NCBI RefSeq assembly: GCF_014764505.1
Contig: NZ_JACXWX010000008.1
Span: 124,001 to 188,000 of the forward strand
Direction: 5' to 3'
Origin: Phormidium tenue FACHB-886
GTDB taxonomy: Bacteria > Cyanobacteriota > Cyanobacteriia > Elainellales > Elainellaceae
DNA length: 64,000 nt
This document shows positions 1-9,403 of the stretch, piece by piece; within the stretch, counting starts at the first letter, position 1; each line of letters opens with the position of its first letter. The translations under genes and the position numbers were made by a program. The notes beneath the pieces were generated by a model. That model saw only the letters and a list, made by a program, of their open reading frames with translations. It ran no database searches and had not been told where the DNA came from.

Positions 1-1
1 G

Positions 2-1063
2 GCAGGCGCAGTTGATTTTGTGCTGCTGCCCTGCCGAGAAGCGATCGCCGAAATTGGGGTTAGCGTGATTCAGTCACAGGCGTGCTACGAAGGGCGCTAC
101 TGGAATACCACCGGCATCGCTCGCTGTGTGTTGTCAAAAGCGATGATTGAAGAAATGCAGCAGCGGGGATTGACAGTTTTTAGCCACGGCGCAACCGGAC
201 GCGGTAACGATCAAGTTCGCTTTCAGCTGATCACTAATATGCTGGCTCCAGAATTTGAAGTGTATGCGCCTTGGCGGGACGAAGCATTTTTGGCGCGGTT
301 TCCTGGTCGCAGCGAAATGATCGACTTCTGCCAGGAAAAAGGCTTATCCATTACCGCCTCAAAAGACAAGCCTTACTCCACCGATGCCAACCTCCTGGGG
401 CTGACGCACGAATCGGGCATGCTGGAGGCGCTTACCACGCCCGCCCACTTCGTCAAGCCGATCATGGGCTGCTACCCCAGCGACGCCCCCAACGAAGCCG
501 AACAAATTAGCGTCACCTTTGAGAAGGGCTACCCGGTTGCCCTCAACGGGCAGCCTATTGAGTTGGTGGATGCTTTTGTGCAGGCAAATGCGATCGGCGG
601 CAAGCATGGGATCGGCATTGGCACCCATCTGGTAGAAAATCGCTTTGTTGGGATCAAATCGCGCGGCGTTTATGAAAGTCCGGGCGTTGAGATTTTGGGC
701 ACTTGCTACGCTTACCTATTGCAGCTAATTCTCGATCGCCGCGCTCGTGAATTCTTTGACCAGCTCTCGCTGCTGATCGCCAAGCAGATTTACCAGGGCT
801 ACTGGTTTGACCTGGCAACCCAAATGGCGCTACAGGCAGTGCAGCGCACGGCAGATCTGGCATCTGGCACAATTACGGTTTCACTATACAAAGGCACGAT
901 TTCGTTTGTGGCTGCCGATAACGCACCCCACTCGCTTTACTCAGAAGAAAATGCCTCGATGGAAGGCGTTGGCGACTACAACCACACTGATTCTGAGGGT
1001 TTACTGCGGGTCTTTGGGGTGAGTGCGCGGGTGCTGGCAACCAGCGGGCAGGTGAAGCTGTAG
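2..1063 (+). CDS. argG: Argininosuccinate synthase, type 2 (5' end outside window)
   Basis: It joins citrulline and aspartate with ATP to form argininosuccinate in arginine synthesis (cytosolic). The frame is open from base 2, and the residues before the first possible GTG at 20 still look like the family, so the gene begins upstream; about 353 residues are present. SHGATGRGNDQVRF and YSTDANLLGLTHES fit the citrulline/aspartate-binding core. YSTD, ALNG, IGGKHGIG and LYQG/IYQG-WFD resemble the E. coli ArgG branch (type 2) more than the roughly 400-residue type common in cyanobacteria; this is judged from memory of the families. It ends in a strong hairpin and converges on the next operon. The enzyme identity is firm; the subtype is likely. 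Confidence 0.93.
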   Translation, partial: AGAVDFVLLPCREAIAEIGVSVIQSQACYEGRYWNTTGIARCVLSKAMIEEMQQRGLTVFSHGATGRGNDQVRFQLITNMLAPEFEVYAPWRDEAFLARFPGRSEMIDFCQEKGLSITASKDKPYSTDANLLGLTHESGMLEALTTPAHFVKPIMGCYPSDAPNEAEQISVTFEKGYPVALNGQPIELVDAFVQANAIGGKHGIGIGTHLVENRFVGIKSRGVYESPGVEILGTCYAYLLQLILDRRAREFFDQLSLLIAKQIYQGYWFDLATQMALQAVQRTADLASGTITVSLYKGTISFVAADNAPHSLYSEENASMEGVGDYNHTDSEGLLRVFGVSARVLATSGQVKL

Positions 1064-1089
1064 GGCTGGGCGGTGAACGTTGAATTATT

Positions 1090-1126
1090 AAATTTGAAAG
1101 CCGCGCAATGCGCGGCTTTCAAATTT
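1090..1126. terminator. Bidirectional hairpin terminator between argG and the ABC importer
   Basis: A perfect 17-bp inverted repeat with a 3-nt loop (arms 1090-1106 and 1110-1126) lies between two convergent genes. The arms begin and end with short A/T runs, so it can work in both directions. Confidence 0.85.
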
Positions 1127-1135
1127 CTTCGTAGT

Positions 1136-1900
1136 CTATTCTCTTGCCCAGTAAATCACCTTCTTTTCGATCAGCACAAAGAAGCCATACAGCACCACGC
1201 CCATCAGCGCCAGAACCAGCAGGGCTGCAAACGCCAGCGGCACGTTGAAATCTGCGGTGGCTTGCACGATCAAGTAGCCCAGTCCGGCATTCGAGGCAAC
1301 CGATTCTGAAATGACCGTGCCAATAAAGGCGAACGAAGCCGCGATCTTCAGGGAAGCAAAAATGTAGGGCAGCGTGTGCGGAAAGCCTACCTTCTCAAAG
1401 GTTTCAAGCTGAGATGCGCCTAGCGATCTCAGCACGTCTTTCATTTCGGGTTCCACCGTATCTAGCCCCAGTGCTACATTGACGGCGATCGGGAAGAATG
1501 CCAGCAGAAATGCTGTCAGCGTGGCGGGAATGGCATTTGCGCCAAACCAAATTGCCAGCAGCGGCACGATCGCCGCCTTGGGAATGGTATTGAACGCCAC
1601 TAGCAGCGGATACAGCATCAGATAGGCAATTCTGGAGTATCCGATCAAAAACCCTAAAACAATACCAACCACAACGGCGATCGCAAAGCCTAGCAGCGTT
1701 GTCCAGAGTGTTCGCAGTGCATTAACTGTAAGCTGTGGGGCGAATTCAATTGCTGAATTAAAAATATTAGTAGGAGAAGGTAAATTAAACGGTTCGATTT
1801 TAAAAATGATAACCGCCAGTTCCCAAATGATAAACAACAGCACTGTTGCCACAAAGGGCAGCACAAAACTAGCCGCTTTCGACTTCAAAAACTTATTCAT
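1136..1900 (-). CDS. ABC transporter permease, SsuC/TauC family
   Basis: Inner-membrane subunit of an importer for a small organic solute, 254 residues with about six hydrophobic segments. The EAA-type cytoplasmic loop is visible near residues 155-180 (LRSLGAS then FPHTLPYIF), where the ATPase docks. It is the last gene of a three-gene operon read right to left: binding protein, ATPase, permease; the gap to the ATPase is 17 bp. The family covers nitrate, sulfonate, taurine and pyrimidine-precursor importers, and nothing here fixes the substrate. Confidence 0.9.
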   Translation of the reverse strand: MNKFLKSKAASFVLPFVATVLLFIIWELAVIIFKIEPFNLPSPTNIFNSAIEFAPQLTVNALRTLWTTLLGFAIAVVVGIVLGFLIGYSRIAYLMLYPLLVAFNTIPKAAIVPLLAIWFGANAIPATLTAFLLAFFPIAVNVALGLDTVEPEMKDVLRSLGASQLETFEKVGFPHTLPYIFASLKIAASFAFIGTVISESVASNAGLGYLIVQATADFNVPLAFAALLVLALMGVVLYGFFVLIEKKVIYWARE

Positions 1901-1917
1901 GGAATGTATTTCCTTAA

Positions 1918-2745
1918 CTAGTGCTGGATATGTCGACGGATGTTGGAGAAATAATGGTTGAACTCATCGCTCAGCTCCATCTCCAAAGTGCGCGGACGCG
2001 GTAGATCGATCTTGACCTCGTAAATGATGTTGCTGGGGCGCGAACTCATCACATAAACCTTATCTGCTAAAAACACCGCTTCTCGCAGGTCGTGTGTGAT
2101 CAAAATGCCAACGCATTTCACCTTCATCCACAGGGCTTGCAGCATGACCCACATTTCTTCACGGGTAAAGGCGTCTAGCGCGCCAAATGGCTCATCTAGG
2201 AGCAAAATTTCCGGCTGGTGAATCAGCGCTCGGCACAGCGATGCCCGCTGTCGCATGCCGCCGGATAGCTGCCACGGAAACTGCTTTTGGAAGTCCTGCA
2301 GACCAACCGTCATCAGCAGCTCTTGCGCCATGCCGATGAACTCGGCTTTCTTTTGCTTAAACTCTCGCTTGTAGGGCTGCACGATTTCCAGCGGCAGCAG
2401 CACGTTGTTGAGGGTCGATCGCCAAGGCAGCATCACCGGGTTTTGAAAGGCGATCCCCACATTTTTCATGGGCTGGGTAATCTGTTGCCCTCGATAGCGA
2501 ATTTCGCCCAGGGGAGCTGGATTTAATCCTGATACCATCCGCAAAACTGAGGTTTTGCCGCAGCCCGAAGGACCCACAAACGCCACAAACTCACCCGGCT
2601 GAATCGACAAATTCACTTCGTCGATAATCCGGCGCATTCCTCCCTCAACGGGGTACTCCAACCCAACTCGATCGAACTCCAGCAGCGGAGTAGTGTCTAC
2701 TACCCCAGCCTGCGGCACCGACGAACCCACAAGCGGCTTAACCAT
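1918..2745 (-). CDS. ABC transporter ATP-binding protein, SsuB/TauB family
   Basis: ATPase of the importer, 275 residues. Walker A GPSGCGKTS, signature LSGGMRQRASLCRAL, Walker B ILLLDEPFGALDA and the switch histidine in ILITHDLREAV are all present, so it should be active. The first 25 residues or so before the ABC fold are poorly conserved. It sits between the binding protein and the permease and is probably co-transcribed with both. The C terminus has no added regulatory domain. Confidence 0.92.
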   Translation of the reverse strand: MVKPLVGSSVPQAGVVDTTPLLEFDRVGLEYPVEGGMRRIIDEVNLSIQPGEFVAFVGPSGCGKTSVLRMVSGLNPAPLGEIRYRGQQITQPMKNVGIAFQNPVMLPWRSTLNNVLLPLEIVQPYKREFKQKKAEFIGMAQELLMTVGLQDFQKQFPWQLSGGMRQRASLCRALIHQPEILLLDEPFGALDAFTREEMWVMLQALWMKVKCVGILITHDLREAVFLADKVYVMSSRPSNIIYEVKIDLPRPRTLEMELSDEFNHYFSNIRRHIQH

Positions 2746-2811
2746 AAAACAACAGAACTACTACAAAAAGATTTTGCTAGCGATAGAGCAATCTCTACCG
2801 CTAATTTGGGA

Positions 2812-3933
2812 TCAGCTCAACGGTTTACGCTCGCTGGCAGCAGGCAACTGGCGCTCGCTGGCGGCAGGCAAGAACTCGTCGGTGTAGATATCGGCAGTTG
2901 CAGGCTTGCTCTTTAGCTCAAACCCTTCAGCCGTTTGTTCGATCGTTTCCTCCAGCCGTTGGGGATCCGCTGCGCCCAGTCCATTTTTCTCCACTTCGGG
3001 CGTAATAAACATTCGCTCTAGAGCAAGCTGGAGGCGCACCTTCTCGGCGTTTCGGTCCATCAGCTTGCTTTGATCGGCTGCCATCACTGCATCCAGACCT
3101 GCAGTCGGGTCTTTCAGCACATCTTGTAGCCCGCGCAGATAGGCTTTCACAAAGCCCCTCACCGCGTCAGGATTTTCTTCAACAAAATCGGCTCGGGTGA
3201 GGATGGAATTGCCGTAGAAGTCAAGTCCATTGTCGTTGTAGTAGAAGATATTGATGTCATCTAGCGTTTTGCCGCCCTTGAGCAAGCTGGGCAGCGCAGA
3301 AGTGACAAAGCCGCTGATCGCATCGACTTTGCCTTGCAATAAGAAACTTTCCCGTAGTTTAGGGTCCATCGTTGTCCATTGGACCGAGGCAGGATCTACC
3401 CCAACCTGTTTAGCAAAGAGAGGAAACAAACGACGTGGACCGTCGCCTGCTGGCGCACCCAGCGTTTTGCCTGCTAAATCGCTCGGCGAATTAACGCCTT
3501 TGTCTTTTAGCGACAAGATTGCGAACGGAGCGCGGTTTTGCGTCATTGCCACCGCCTTGACTCGGTTCTCTGGATTGGCTTCGTTGAAATCCATTGCATT
3601 GTAAATATCGCTGAAGGCAAGGTCAAACTTGCCCGTGCCCAGCTTGCTGATCGTGTCGCCATTCCCAAAGCCGCGCTCAAAGCTGACGTTCAGCCCTTCT
3701 TCGGCAAAATAGCCTTTGTCAATCGCCACGATCAACGGCGCATCCACACTTTGCATCAAGAAGGACAGCTGCACCCGCACCTCTTTGAGCTGTTTTTGGT
3801 CAGTCGCAGCAGCACCTGCAGCAGGGCTTTCGGCTGGGGCAGGTGTCGTTTGAGCAGTGCAGCCTCCAAACAACAGCACAGAGGCAGCTACTAATCCCAG
3901 ACTAGATAGACGAACAGACTTGCTTAAACGCAT
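2812..3933 (-). CDS. ABC transporter substrate-binding lipoprotein, NMT1/SsuA-like
   Basis: Captures the solute at the outer face of the membrane. The ATG at 3933 is preferred over the one at 3972: it directly precedes a classic lipoprotein signal (MRLSKSVRL, hydrophobic stretch, LLFGGC) and has purine-rich sequence upstream, while 3972 has no ribosome site. The product is 373 residues. The mature domain begins near VRVQLSFLMQSVDAP and contains DKGYFAEEGL and GKFDLAFSD, typical of NMT1/ThiY-like proteins. The substrate is not evident. The last residues, LPAASERQLPAASERKPLS, come from a duplicated DNA repeat and look like an acquired tail. First gene of the operon. Confidence 0.88.
   Translation of the reverse strand: MRLSKSVRLSSLGLVAASVLLFGGCTAQTTPAPAESPAAGAAATDQKQLKEVRVQLSFLMQSVDAPLIVAIDKGYFAEEGLNVSFERGFGNGDTISKLGTGKFDLAFSDIYNAMDFNEANPENRVKAVAMTQNRAPFAILSLKDKGVNSPSDLAGKTLGAPAGDGPRRLFPLFAKQVGVDPASVQWTTMDPKLRESFLLQGKVDAISGFVTSALPSLLKGGKTLDDINIFYYNDNGLDFYGNSILTRADFVEENPDAVRGFVKAYLRGLQDVLKDPTAGLDAVMAADQSKLMDRNAEKVRLQLALERMFITPEVEKNGLGAADPQRLEETIEQTAEGFELKSKPATADIYTDEFLPAASERQLPAASERKPLS
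2829..2871. repeat. Two 19-bp direct repeats at the 3' end of the binding-protein gene
   Basis: Copies at 2829-2847 and 2853-2871 (GCTCGCTGGCNGCAGGCAA) differ at one base and are 24 bp apart start to start. They encode the repeated LPAASER tail of the binding protein and may be a small repeat that extended the reading frame. Confidence 0.7.
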
Positions 3934-4475
3934 AGCTTCCAACCCTACCCTCAAAGCATTGACAAAAAGCATTAACAGATATCAATTCTTAACTATTGAT
4001 ACATAACTTCATATCAATAGGTTCTCTAAATAAGTATTAAAATTCTCAATCTGTTAGACCTTCTGTATTGATTACTACACAAATCAGCTTGGGCAATTAG
4101 CTGCTGTTTCGGGAAGGGCGATCGTTGAATCAGTGTCAACAAGCTAAGCGTTCTTTTCAGCCTATTTTTAATCACTACACCTGTGCAGATTTACTAGCTT
4201 ACTTCTATGCCTTTTGGTGCAGGAAAGCCTTTGACGCCAGGTTGCTCAATAACACCTAAAAAGCTCCATATGAGAGGATTGACCGCTAATTATAAAGAAT
4301 TCTAAAGGGCGAGCTGACCCTATCTTTAGAGGGACGAATCTGATAAAAGCCGAAGCAATACTAAAGGTGCATTGTATTATTTTCTCTCAAATACAAAAAC
4401 AACTTTGTCTTCCTCTTATGAAACCTAAATAGGTGATTTCAATATGATTTCTGAGATGATCCGTGGTATCTCTGT
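3934..4475. other. Divergent intergenic region, 542 bp
   Basis: A/T-rich spacer between the divergent importer operon and the response-regulator gene; it must hold both promoters. Apart from the inverted repeat at 3993-4020 no gene or structured RNA was recognised. Confidence 0.6.
3993..4020. promoter_or_regulatory. Candidate operator: 9-bp inverted repeat upstream of the importer operon
   Basis: CTATTGATA, 10 bp, then TATCAATAG, a perfect dyad 60 bp before the preferred start of the binding-protein gene. A further ATATCAA occurs at 3979-3985. The size and A/T richness suit a dimeric regulator; none is encoded nearby. Confidence 0.45.
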
Positions 4476-4835
4476 ATGAGTCGCATTTTGATTGTTGATG
4501 ATATCCAAGATAATATTCTTCTGCTGCAAACCTTCCTGGAGGCTGAAGGCTATTCTGTAGACGTTGAAAGCAGAGGAATGGCAGCCCTGCGAACTATTAA
4601 AAATCTCCGTCCTAATGTAGTACTGCTGGATGTGATGATGCCTGACATGAACGGCTATGAGGTGACGCAGCGCGTCCGCGAAGACGAAAGCCTGTCAGAC
4701 ACGCAGATCGTCCTAGTTACGGCATATACCGATATCAGCGAAGATGAAGCGATGGCAATGGGCGCGAGTGCTTTCATTCGCAAACCGATCGACCTTGATC
4801 AGCTTCTAGCCATTGTCAAAACGCTGCAGCGCTAA
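4476..4835 (+). CDS. Single-domain response regulator (CheY-like receiver)
   Basis: A lone phosphoacceptor domain of 119 residues with no output domain. The acidic pair D8-D9, phosphoacceptor D52 (VVLLDVMMPD), the conserved threonine in LVTAYTD and the lysine in FIRKP are all present, so it should accept phosphate from a histidine kinase. Such proteins relay signals within phosphorelays or act on a partner. No kinase is adjacent; the nearest in this window are more than 30 kb away. There is no clear ribosome site before the ATG. Confidence 0.9.
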   Translation: MSRILIVDDIQDNILLLQTFLEAEGYSVDVESRGMAALRTIKNLRPNVVLLDVMMPDMNGYEVTQRVREDESLSDTQIVLVTAYTDISEDEAMAMGASAFIRKPIDLDQLLAIVKTLQR

Positions 4836-4855
4836 GGATCTGTCAATTCTTATCA

Positions 4856-4890
4856 AAGATTTTTGGAAATCTACGATCTCCAAAAATCTT
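4856..4890 (+). terminator. Hairpin terminator after the response regulator
   Basis: AAGATTTTTGGA at 4856-4867 pairs with bases 4879-4890 (12 bp, 11-nt loop), 20 bp after the stop codon. A second small hairpin (CGGC/GCCG) follows. Confidence 0.65.
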
Positions 4891-5002
4891 CGGCGAAATG
4901 CCGCAAATCCTCTGCAGATCACCCAGTAGTAGAATTGACGTCTCACAGAAAAATTGCTTACGGTGACATTACCAGTCCTTTCACCGAGCCGAATCGCCTG
5001 CT

Positions 5003-5584
5003 ATGCGGATCTCTGCCAAAAAACTTCAAAAACTCTTGGTCGCGCTTGTCTTTCTGATTCTGGTATATGGACTGATGGTAATCGCTTTAAAGGCGATCGG
5101 CTTGGAAAACGTGCAGCTTTGGGTGCAACAAGCGGGTGTTTTAGCACCCGTTTTGTTTGTGGGGCTGTGTGCCTTCAGTTTAATGCTGGCTCCTCTTAGC
5201 GGTAGCTCGCTGTTTGTTGTGGGCGGGGCAGTTTTTGGCAAAGAAATTGGGTTTGTGTTGAGCTATCTTGGCACCATTTTGGGATGCAGCCTTAACTTTG
5301 CGATCGCTCGTCATTTTGGGCGGCAAATTGCTATGCGCTTTGTTGGGAAAACCAATCTGGACGCCCTAGACAAATTCATTCAGCGGCTCAGTAATCACCA
5401 CGAGTTCTTATACCTGACGCTAGTTTTACTGATCGCACAAGATATCATCAGCTATGCAGCAGGCTTAACGCGCATCCGCTTCCATACCTTTTTGATGGCG
5501 CTGCTGGTTAGCGCAGCAGTATCTGTCGCCGCATATATTTACCTGGGGTCTAGCCTGCTTGAGTCAGTGGTCAAAGAGGGGTGA
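5003..5584 (+). CDS. TVP38/TMEM64 (VTT/SNARE-associated) family membrane protein
   Basis: Integral membrane protein of 193 residues. A first membrane segment (about residues 9-30) is followed by the VTT core: LAPLSGSSLFVVGGAVFG, GTILGCSLNFAIARHFGRQ, then two more hydrophobic segments. The G-rich re-entrant loop and the ARHFGR motif are diagnostic of the DedA/TVP38 superfamily, whose members affect membrane lipid distribution; the substrate of cyanobacterial members is not established. The gene stands alone between the receiver gene and mutS. The start has no strong ribosome site. Confidence 0.85.
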   Translation: MRISAKKLQKLLVALVFLILVYGLMVIALKAIGLENVQLWVQQAGVLAPVLFVGLCAFSLMLAPLSGSSLFVVGGAVFGKEIGFVLSYLGTILGCSLNFAIARHFGRQIAMRFVGKTNLDALDKFIQRLSNHHEFLYLTLVLLIAQDIISYAAGLTRIRFHTFLMALLVSAAVSVAAYIYLGSSLLESVVKEG

Positions 5585-5708
5585 GGCGGAACGAGGATCA
5601 ACAAAATGGGACAGATGATCTAGTCTAGTGATGGAGCGTGGAGCATAATTAACCGCTTAGATTAATTGCTTAAATTAATTGCCGATTAATTGCCTAGCTC
5701 GGTTTGTG

Positions 5709-5736
5709 CCCTCATCCTTCATCCCACATCCTCTTC
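5709..5736. repeat. Heptad repeat tract in front of mutS
   Basis: Four tandem 7-mers related to CCCTCAT (5709-5736), directly upstream of the mutS ATG. A similar tract precedes leuS. Confidence 0.6.
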
Positions 5737-5742
5737 CCCCCT

Positions 5743-8553
5743 ATGTCCGATACCGCCGACCTGCCCGATCGTCTGATCAAACATGCTGTTCGCTATGCCG
5801 ACCATCGATCGGTGACGCGCGATGACCTCACCCCAATGATGCGGCACTATGTAGAGCTAAAAGACCAGTATCCGCAGGCGCTATTGCTGTATCGGGTGGG
5901 GGATTTTTATGAAACATTTTTTCAGGATGCCATCACCGTTTCGCGGGAGCTGGAGCTAGTCCTAACGGCTAAGGACGCAGGCAAAGAAATTGGCAGAGTG
6001 CCGCTTTCGGGTATCCCTTATCATGCGCTAGATCGCTACTGTGCGCTATTGGTTGAGCGAGGCTTTGCGGTGGCGATCTGCGATCAAACCGAGGATGCTG
6101 CTGATGCTCAGGGGAGGCTGGTGCAGCGCGAGGTGACGCGGGTCATTACACCCGGAACGGTGCTGGAAGAGGGAATGCTTAACGCCCGCCGCAATAACTA
6201 CCTGGCAGCGATCGCGATTGCCGGAACACACTGGGGGCTGGCCATTGCCGATGTTTCCACTGGCGAATTTATGACAACGCAGGCTAGTAGTCTCAACGCC
6301 CTCACCCAAGAGCTGCTGCGGCTCCAGCCCTCGGAGGTGCTAGTGCCGACGAATGCCCCCGATCTAGGTGGGTTGCTGCGACCGGGCGAGAAGTCGAATC
6401 AGCTGCCAGATTGCTTACCGTCGCAGTTTTGCTACACCCTGCGATCGCAGGCTCCTTTCACGCTGCCAGAAGCACGCCAGTGCCTGCTGGAACGGTTTCG
6501 GGTGCGATCGCTGGAGGGCATGGGCTGTGAGCAGCTGCCGCTAGCAGTCCGGGCAGCAGGTGGGCTACTGAACTATATAGAAGAAACCTGGAAAGGCTCA
6601 GGGGAGGTGGCAGGTAAGGGGCGTTCCATGATTCCACTGCGTCCCCTTTGCACCTATACGCTGACAGAATACCTGACGCTGGACCATCAGACGCGCCGCA
6701 ACCTAGAGATTACCCAAACTGTGCGAGACGGCACATTTCACGGCTCTTTGCTGTGGGCGATCGACCGAACAGTCACGGCGATGGGTGGACGGGCGCTGCG
6801 GCGATGGCTGCTGCAGCCCTTGCTAAAGATCGAGGCGATCGAGGCGCGGCAAGATACGATTCAGGAGCTCATCGATCAGGGCGAACTGCGGCAAATTTTG
6901 CAGCAGCTGCTCAAGCAGATTTATGACCTAGAACGGCTCACCGGACGAGCTGGTTCGGGGACGGCAAACGCGCGAGATTTAGTAGCGCTGGCAGATTCGC
7001 TCTGCCGTCTACCAGATTTGGCGGGGGTGGTGGCAGGCGGCAAGTCAGCCTACTTACGATCGCTGCAAACCGTACCGCCGATCTTAGAGCAGCTGGGCAA
7101 ACGGCTGAAGACGCATCTGGTCGATCAGCCGCCGCTGTACCTGACGGAAGGCGATCTGATTCGTCCGAATGTAGATGGACAGCTCGACAGCCTGCGCCAG
7201 CAGATTGCTGCCGATGAGCAGTGGATCGCCCAGCTAGAAGTGAACGAGCGCCAGCGTACGGGCATCTCTAACCTGAAGGTGGGCTACAACAAAACCTTTG
7301 GCTACTACATCAGCATCTCTCGCGCCAAATCTACCGATCAGCCGCCAGAGGGCTACACCCGCAAGCAGACGCTTACGAACGAAGAGCGCTATATTACCGC
7401 TGATTTGAAAGAGCGCGAATCGGCGATCCACACCGCCCGCTCTGAGCAGCAAAAGCTGGAGTATGAACTCTTTACTGCCCTGCGAATTGAAGTGGCAGAA
7501 CATGCCGATGCCATTCGCAAGATCGCCAGCGCCATTGCCGCACTCGATGCCCTCTGCGCCTTAGCGGAGGTGGCAACCTACCGGGGCTATTGCCGCCCCC
7601 AAATGCTGCCGACCCGCGAAATTGCGATCGCTGAAGGGCGGCATCCGGTGGTGGAGCAGTCGCTGCCTGCGGGGTTCTTTGTGCCCAACTCGGCGGGATT
7701 GGGCAAGGCTGGCACGCCTGATCTAATCATCCTCACAGGACCCAACGCTAGCGGCAAAAGCTGCTATCTGCGGCAGATTGGCTTGATTCAGCTGATGGCA
7801 CAGATCGGCAGCTTTGTGCCTGCCAAGTCGGCGGTGCTGGGCGTTTGCGATCGCATCTTTACCCGGGTGGGAGCGGTAGATGATCTGGCGACAGGTCAGT
7901 CTACATTTATGGTAGAAATGAACGAAACGGCGAATATTCTTAACCATGCCACCGCCCGATCGCTGGTGCTGCTAGATGAGATCGGACGGGGGACGGCAAC
8001 CTTTGATGGGCTATCGATCGCTTGGGCAGTCGCAGAGCATTTGGCAACCGAGATCTGCGCCCGCACGATTTTTGCTACCCACTATCACGAACTCAATGAA
8101 CTCGCTTCAATTTTGCCCAACGTGGCCAACTTCCAGGTGACCGTGAAAGAACTGCCTGACCAGATCATCTTTTTGCATCAGGTTCGTCCGGGTGGAGCCG
8201 ATCGCTCCTATGGCATTGAAGCAGGACGGCTGGCGGGGTTGCCAGCTTCTGTGATCGATCGTGCTAAGCAGGTAATGACTCAAATTGAGCAGCATTCGCG
8301 GATTGCAGTGGGGTTGCGCTCCAGCCATCAATCAGAGCCAGAGCAGATGAACTCCGTTGAAGCAGCACAAGAAAACAGCAGCAACGCTGACGACCTTACC
8401 AATAGCCCGCTAAAGGATATTTCTGTAGCGCCTAAGCGCAACCGTCTGAAAGAAAAGGTGGTTCGTTCTGAGTGGAATGGTAAGTCTACACCCGTAGCCA
8501 CCCAAGAACAACTCGATATCTTTGGAGCAGGCGATCAGTGGGACATGCTTTAG
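5743..8553 (+). CDS. mutS: DNA mismatch repair protein MutS
   Basis: Recognises base mismatches and starts methyl-independent repair. The ATG at 5743 (936 residues) is chosen; an in-frame TTG at 5704 would only translate the pyrimidine-rich repeat. The mismatch-binding Phe-X-Glu lies in [10 protein letters not shown] near residue 50. The clamp and core follow, then the ATPase: Walker [13 protein letters not shown], Walker [19 protein letters not shown], and the ATHYHEL histidine. A variable linker of about 90 residues ends in [15 protein letters not shown], where QLDIFG resembles a beta-clamp binding motif. No ribosome site is visible. Full length for the family. Confidence 0.97.
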   Translation: MSDTADLPDRLIKHAVRYADHRSVTRDDLTPMMRHYVELKDQYPQALLLYRVGDFYETFFQDAITVSRELELVLTAKDAGKEIGRVPLSGIPYHALDRYCALLVERGFAVAICDQTEDAADAQGRLVQREVTRVITPGTVLEEGMLNARRNNYLAAIAIAGTHWGLAIADVSTGEFMTTQASSLNALTQELLRLQPSEVLVPTNAPDLGGLLRPGEKSNQLPDCLPSQFCYTLRSQAPFTLPEARQCLLERFRVRSLEGMGCEQLPLAVRAAGGLLNYIEETWKGSGEVAGKGRSMIPLRPLCTYTLTEYLTLDHQTRRNLEITQTVRDGTFHGSLLWAIDRTVTAMGGRALRRWLLQPLLKIEAIEARQDTIQELIDQGELRQILQQLLKQIYDLERLTGRAGSGTANARDLVALADSLCRLPDLAGVVAGGKSAYLRSLQTVPPILEQLGKRLKTHLVDQPPLYLTEGDLIRPNVDGQLDSLRQQIAADEQWIAQLEVNERQRTGISNLKVGYNKTFGYYISISRAKSTDQPPEGYTRKQTLTNEERYITADLKERESAIHTARSEQQKLEYELFTALRIEVAEHADAIRKIASAIAALDALCALAEVATYRGYCRPQMLPTREIAIAEGRHPVVEQSLPAGFFVPNSAGLGKAGTPDLIILTGPNASGKSCYLRQIGLIQLMAQIGSFVPAKSAVLGVCDRIFTRVGAVDDLATGQSTFMVEMNETANILNHATARSLVLLDEIGRGTATFDGLSIAWAVAEHLATEICARTIFATHYHELNELASILPNVANFQVTVKELPDQIIFLHQVRPGGADRSYGIEAGRLAGLPASVIDRAKQVMTQIEQHSRIAVGLRSSHQSEPEQMNSVEAAQENSSNADDLTNSPLKDISVAPKRNRLKEKVVRSEWNGKSTPVATQEQLDIFGAGDQWDML

Positions 8554-9403
8554 AATATCGTTGCGCTCGCACAGGTGGAGATTCAGCGTAGTTTGGATAG
8601 CAGATAGTACAGTTCAGTAACTGTATGATTGTTTACTTTTACTATTACATTTTGTTGCACTTGATACACATGAGAATTTCAAAGCTGTAAAAGTAAATAA
8701 ATAGGAAGTAAACAAAGCGGGCATTGCTTAATTGTAAGCATGAGGAGGTTGGAACGAAAAGCATCTCGATTATGTTCAGGATTGTCACCTTAGATCTTCA
8801 AAAATTACTAAGAAGCAATTACTGAAAGTTTTCTTTGCCTTAAAAGATACAAACTTTCTAATCTTTTTGTTTGGGCGCGAGCTGATTTTAGGTTCAGATC
8901 TTTGTTAACAGAAAAGCAGTGGAATGAAGCAAGCTGCGGTAGTTAGCTTCTGGTTCTCTACGGCTGTTTTTAGCGGTTAAAAAGATTGTATTTTTTCGAT
9001 TTGCCTCGGCTGCCGCTTCGCATAGAGGCGATCGAAATACGGCTTGGAGTATTGAACTAGCCTAGATACTTTGAGCAAAAGTTGGCATTGATAATTACCC
9101 CTCTTCAATGCCACATCTAACTCATTTTGTGTTGACTAGTTAGTCAAGGCGAAAGCATAGGTAAAAGCTGCTCGGCTCCTGTGGCTTTTAAAGAAGAATC
9201 GTTGCTGTGGAAGACGCAGCAGCATGTTGTTCTGCCTATTATTTTGAACGTCACTTATCGATATTAATTGCACCGCTGAATCAGTATCAAGCTTCAACTT
9301 GCTGCTTCAAGCGTGGCAATTCTTGGATGAATCTTTGTCCTAAAAAATCATCCAGTAGGAATATCTTAGACTCAAAAATTCTCAGACTAGGAAACTCAGA
9401 AAG
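8554..9403. other. Intergenic region, 850 bp
   Basis: No convincing gene. It holds an interrupted inverted repeat (8631-8642 against 8687-8698, GTTTACTTTTAC type) and the palindrome at 9132-9147. A Shine-Dalgarno-like GAGGAGG near 8742 is followed by no open frame. Probably the promoter and leader of the sugar importer. Confidence 0.6.
9132..9147. promoter_or_regulatory. Candidate operator upstream of the sugar importer
   Basis: TTGACTA, GT, TAGTCAA: 7-bp perfect arms around two bases, about 255 bp before the first gene of the importer. It may be a dimer binding site; no regulator gene is adjacent. Confidence 0.4.

Noticed and set aside
8631-8698. GTTTACTTTTAC inverted repeat after mutS as terminator or riboswitch
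   Set aside because: A/T-rich arms far apart (44 bp), no known aptamer landmarks.
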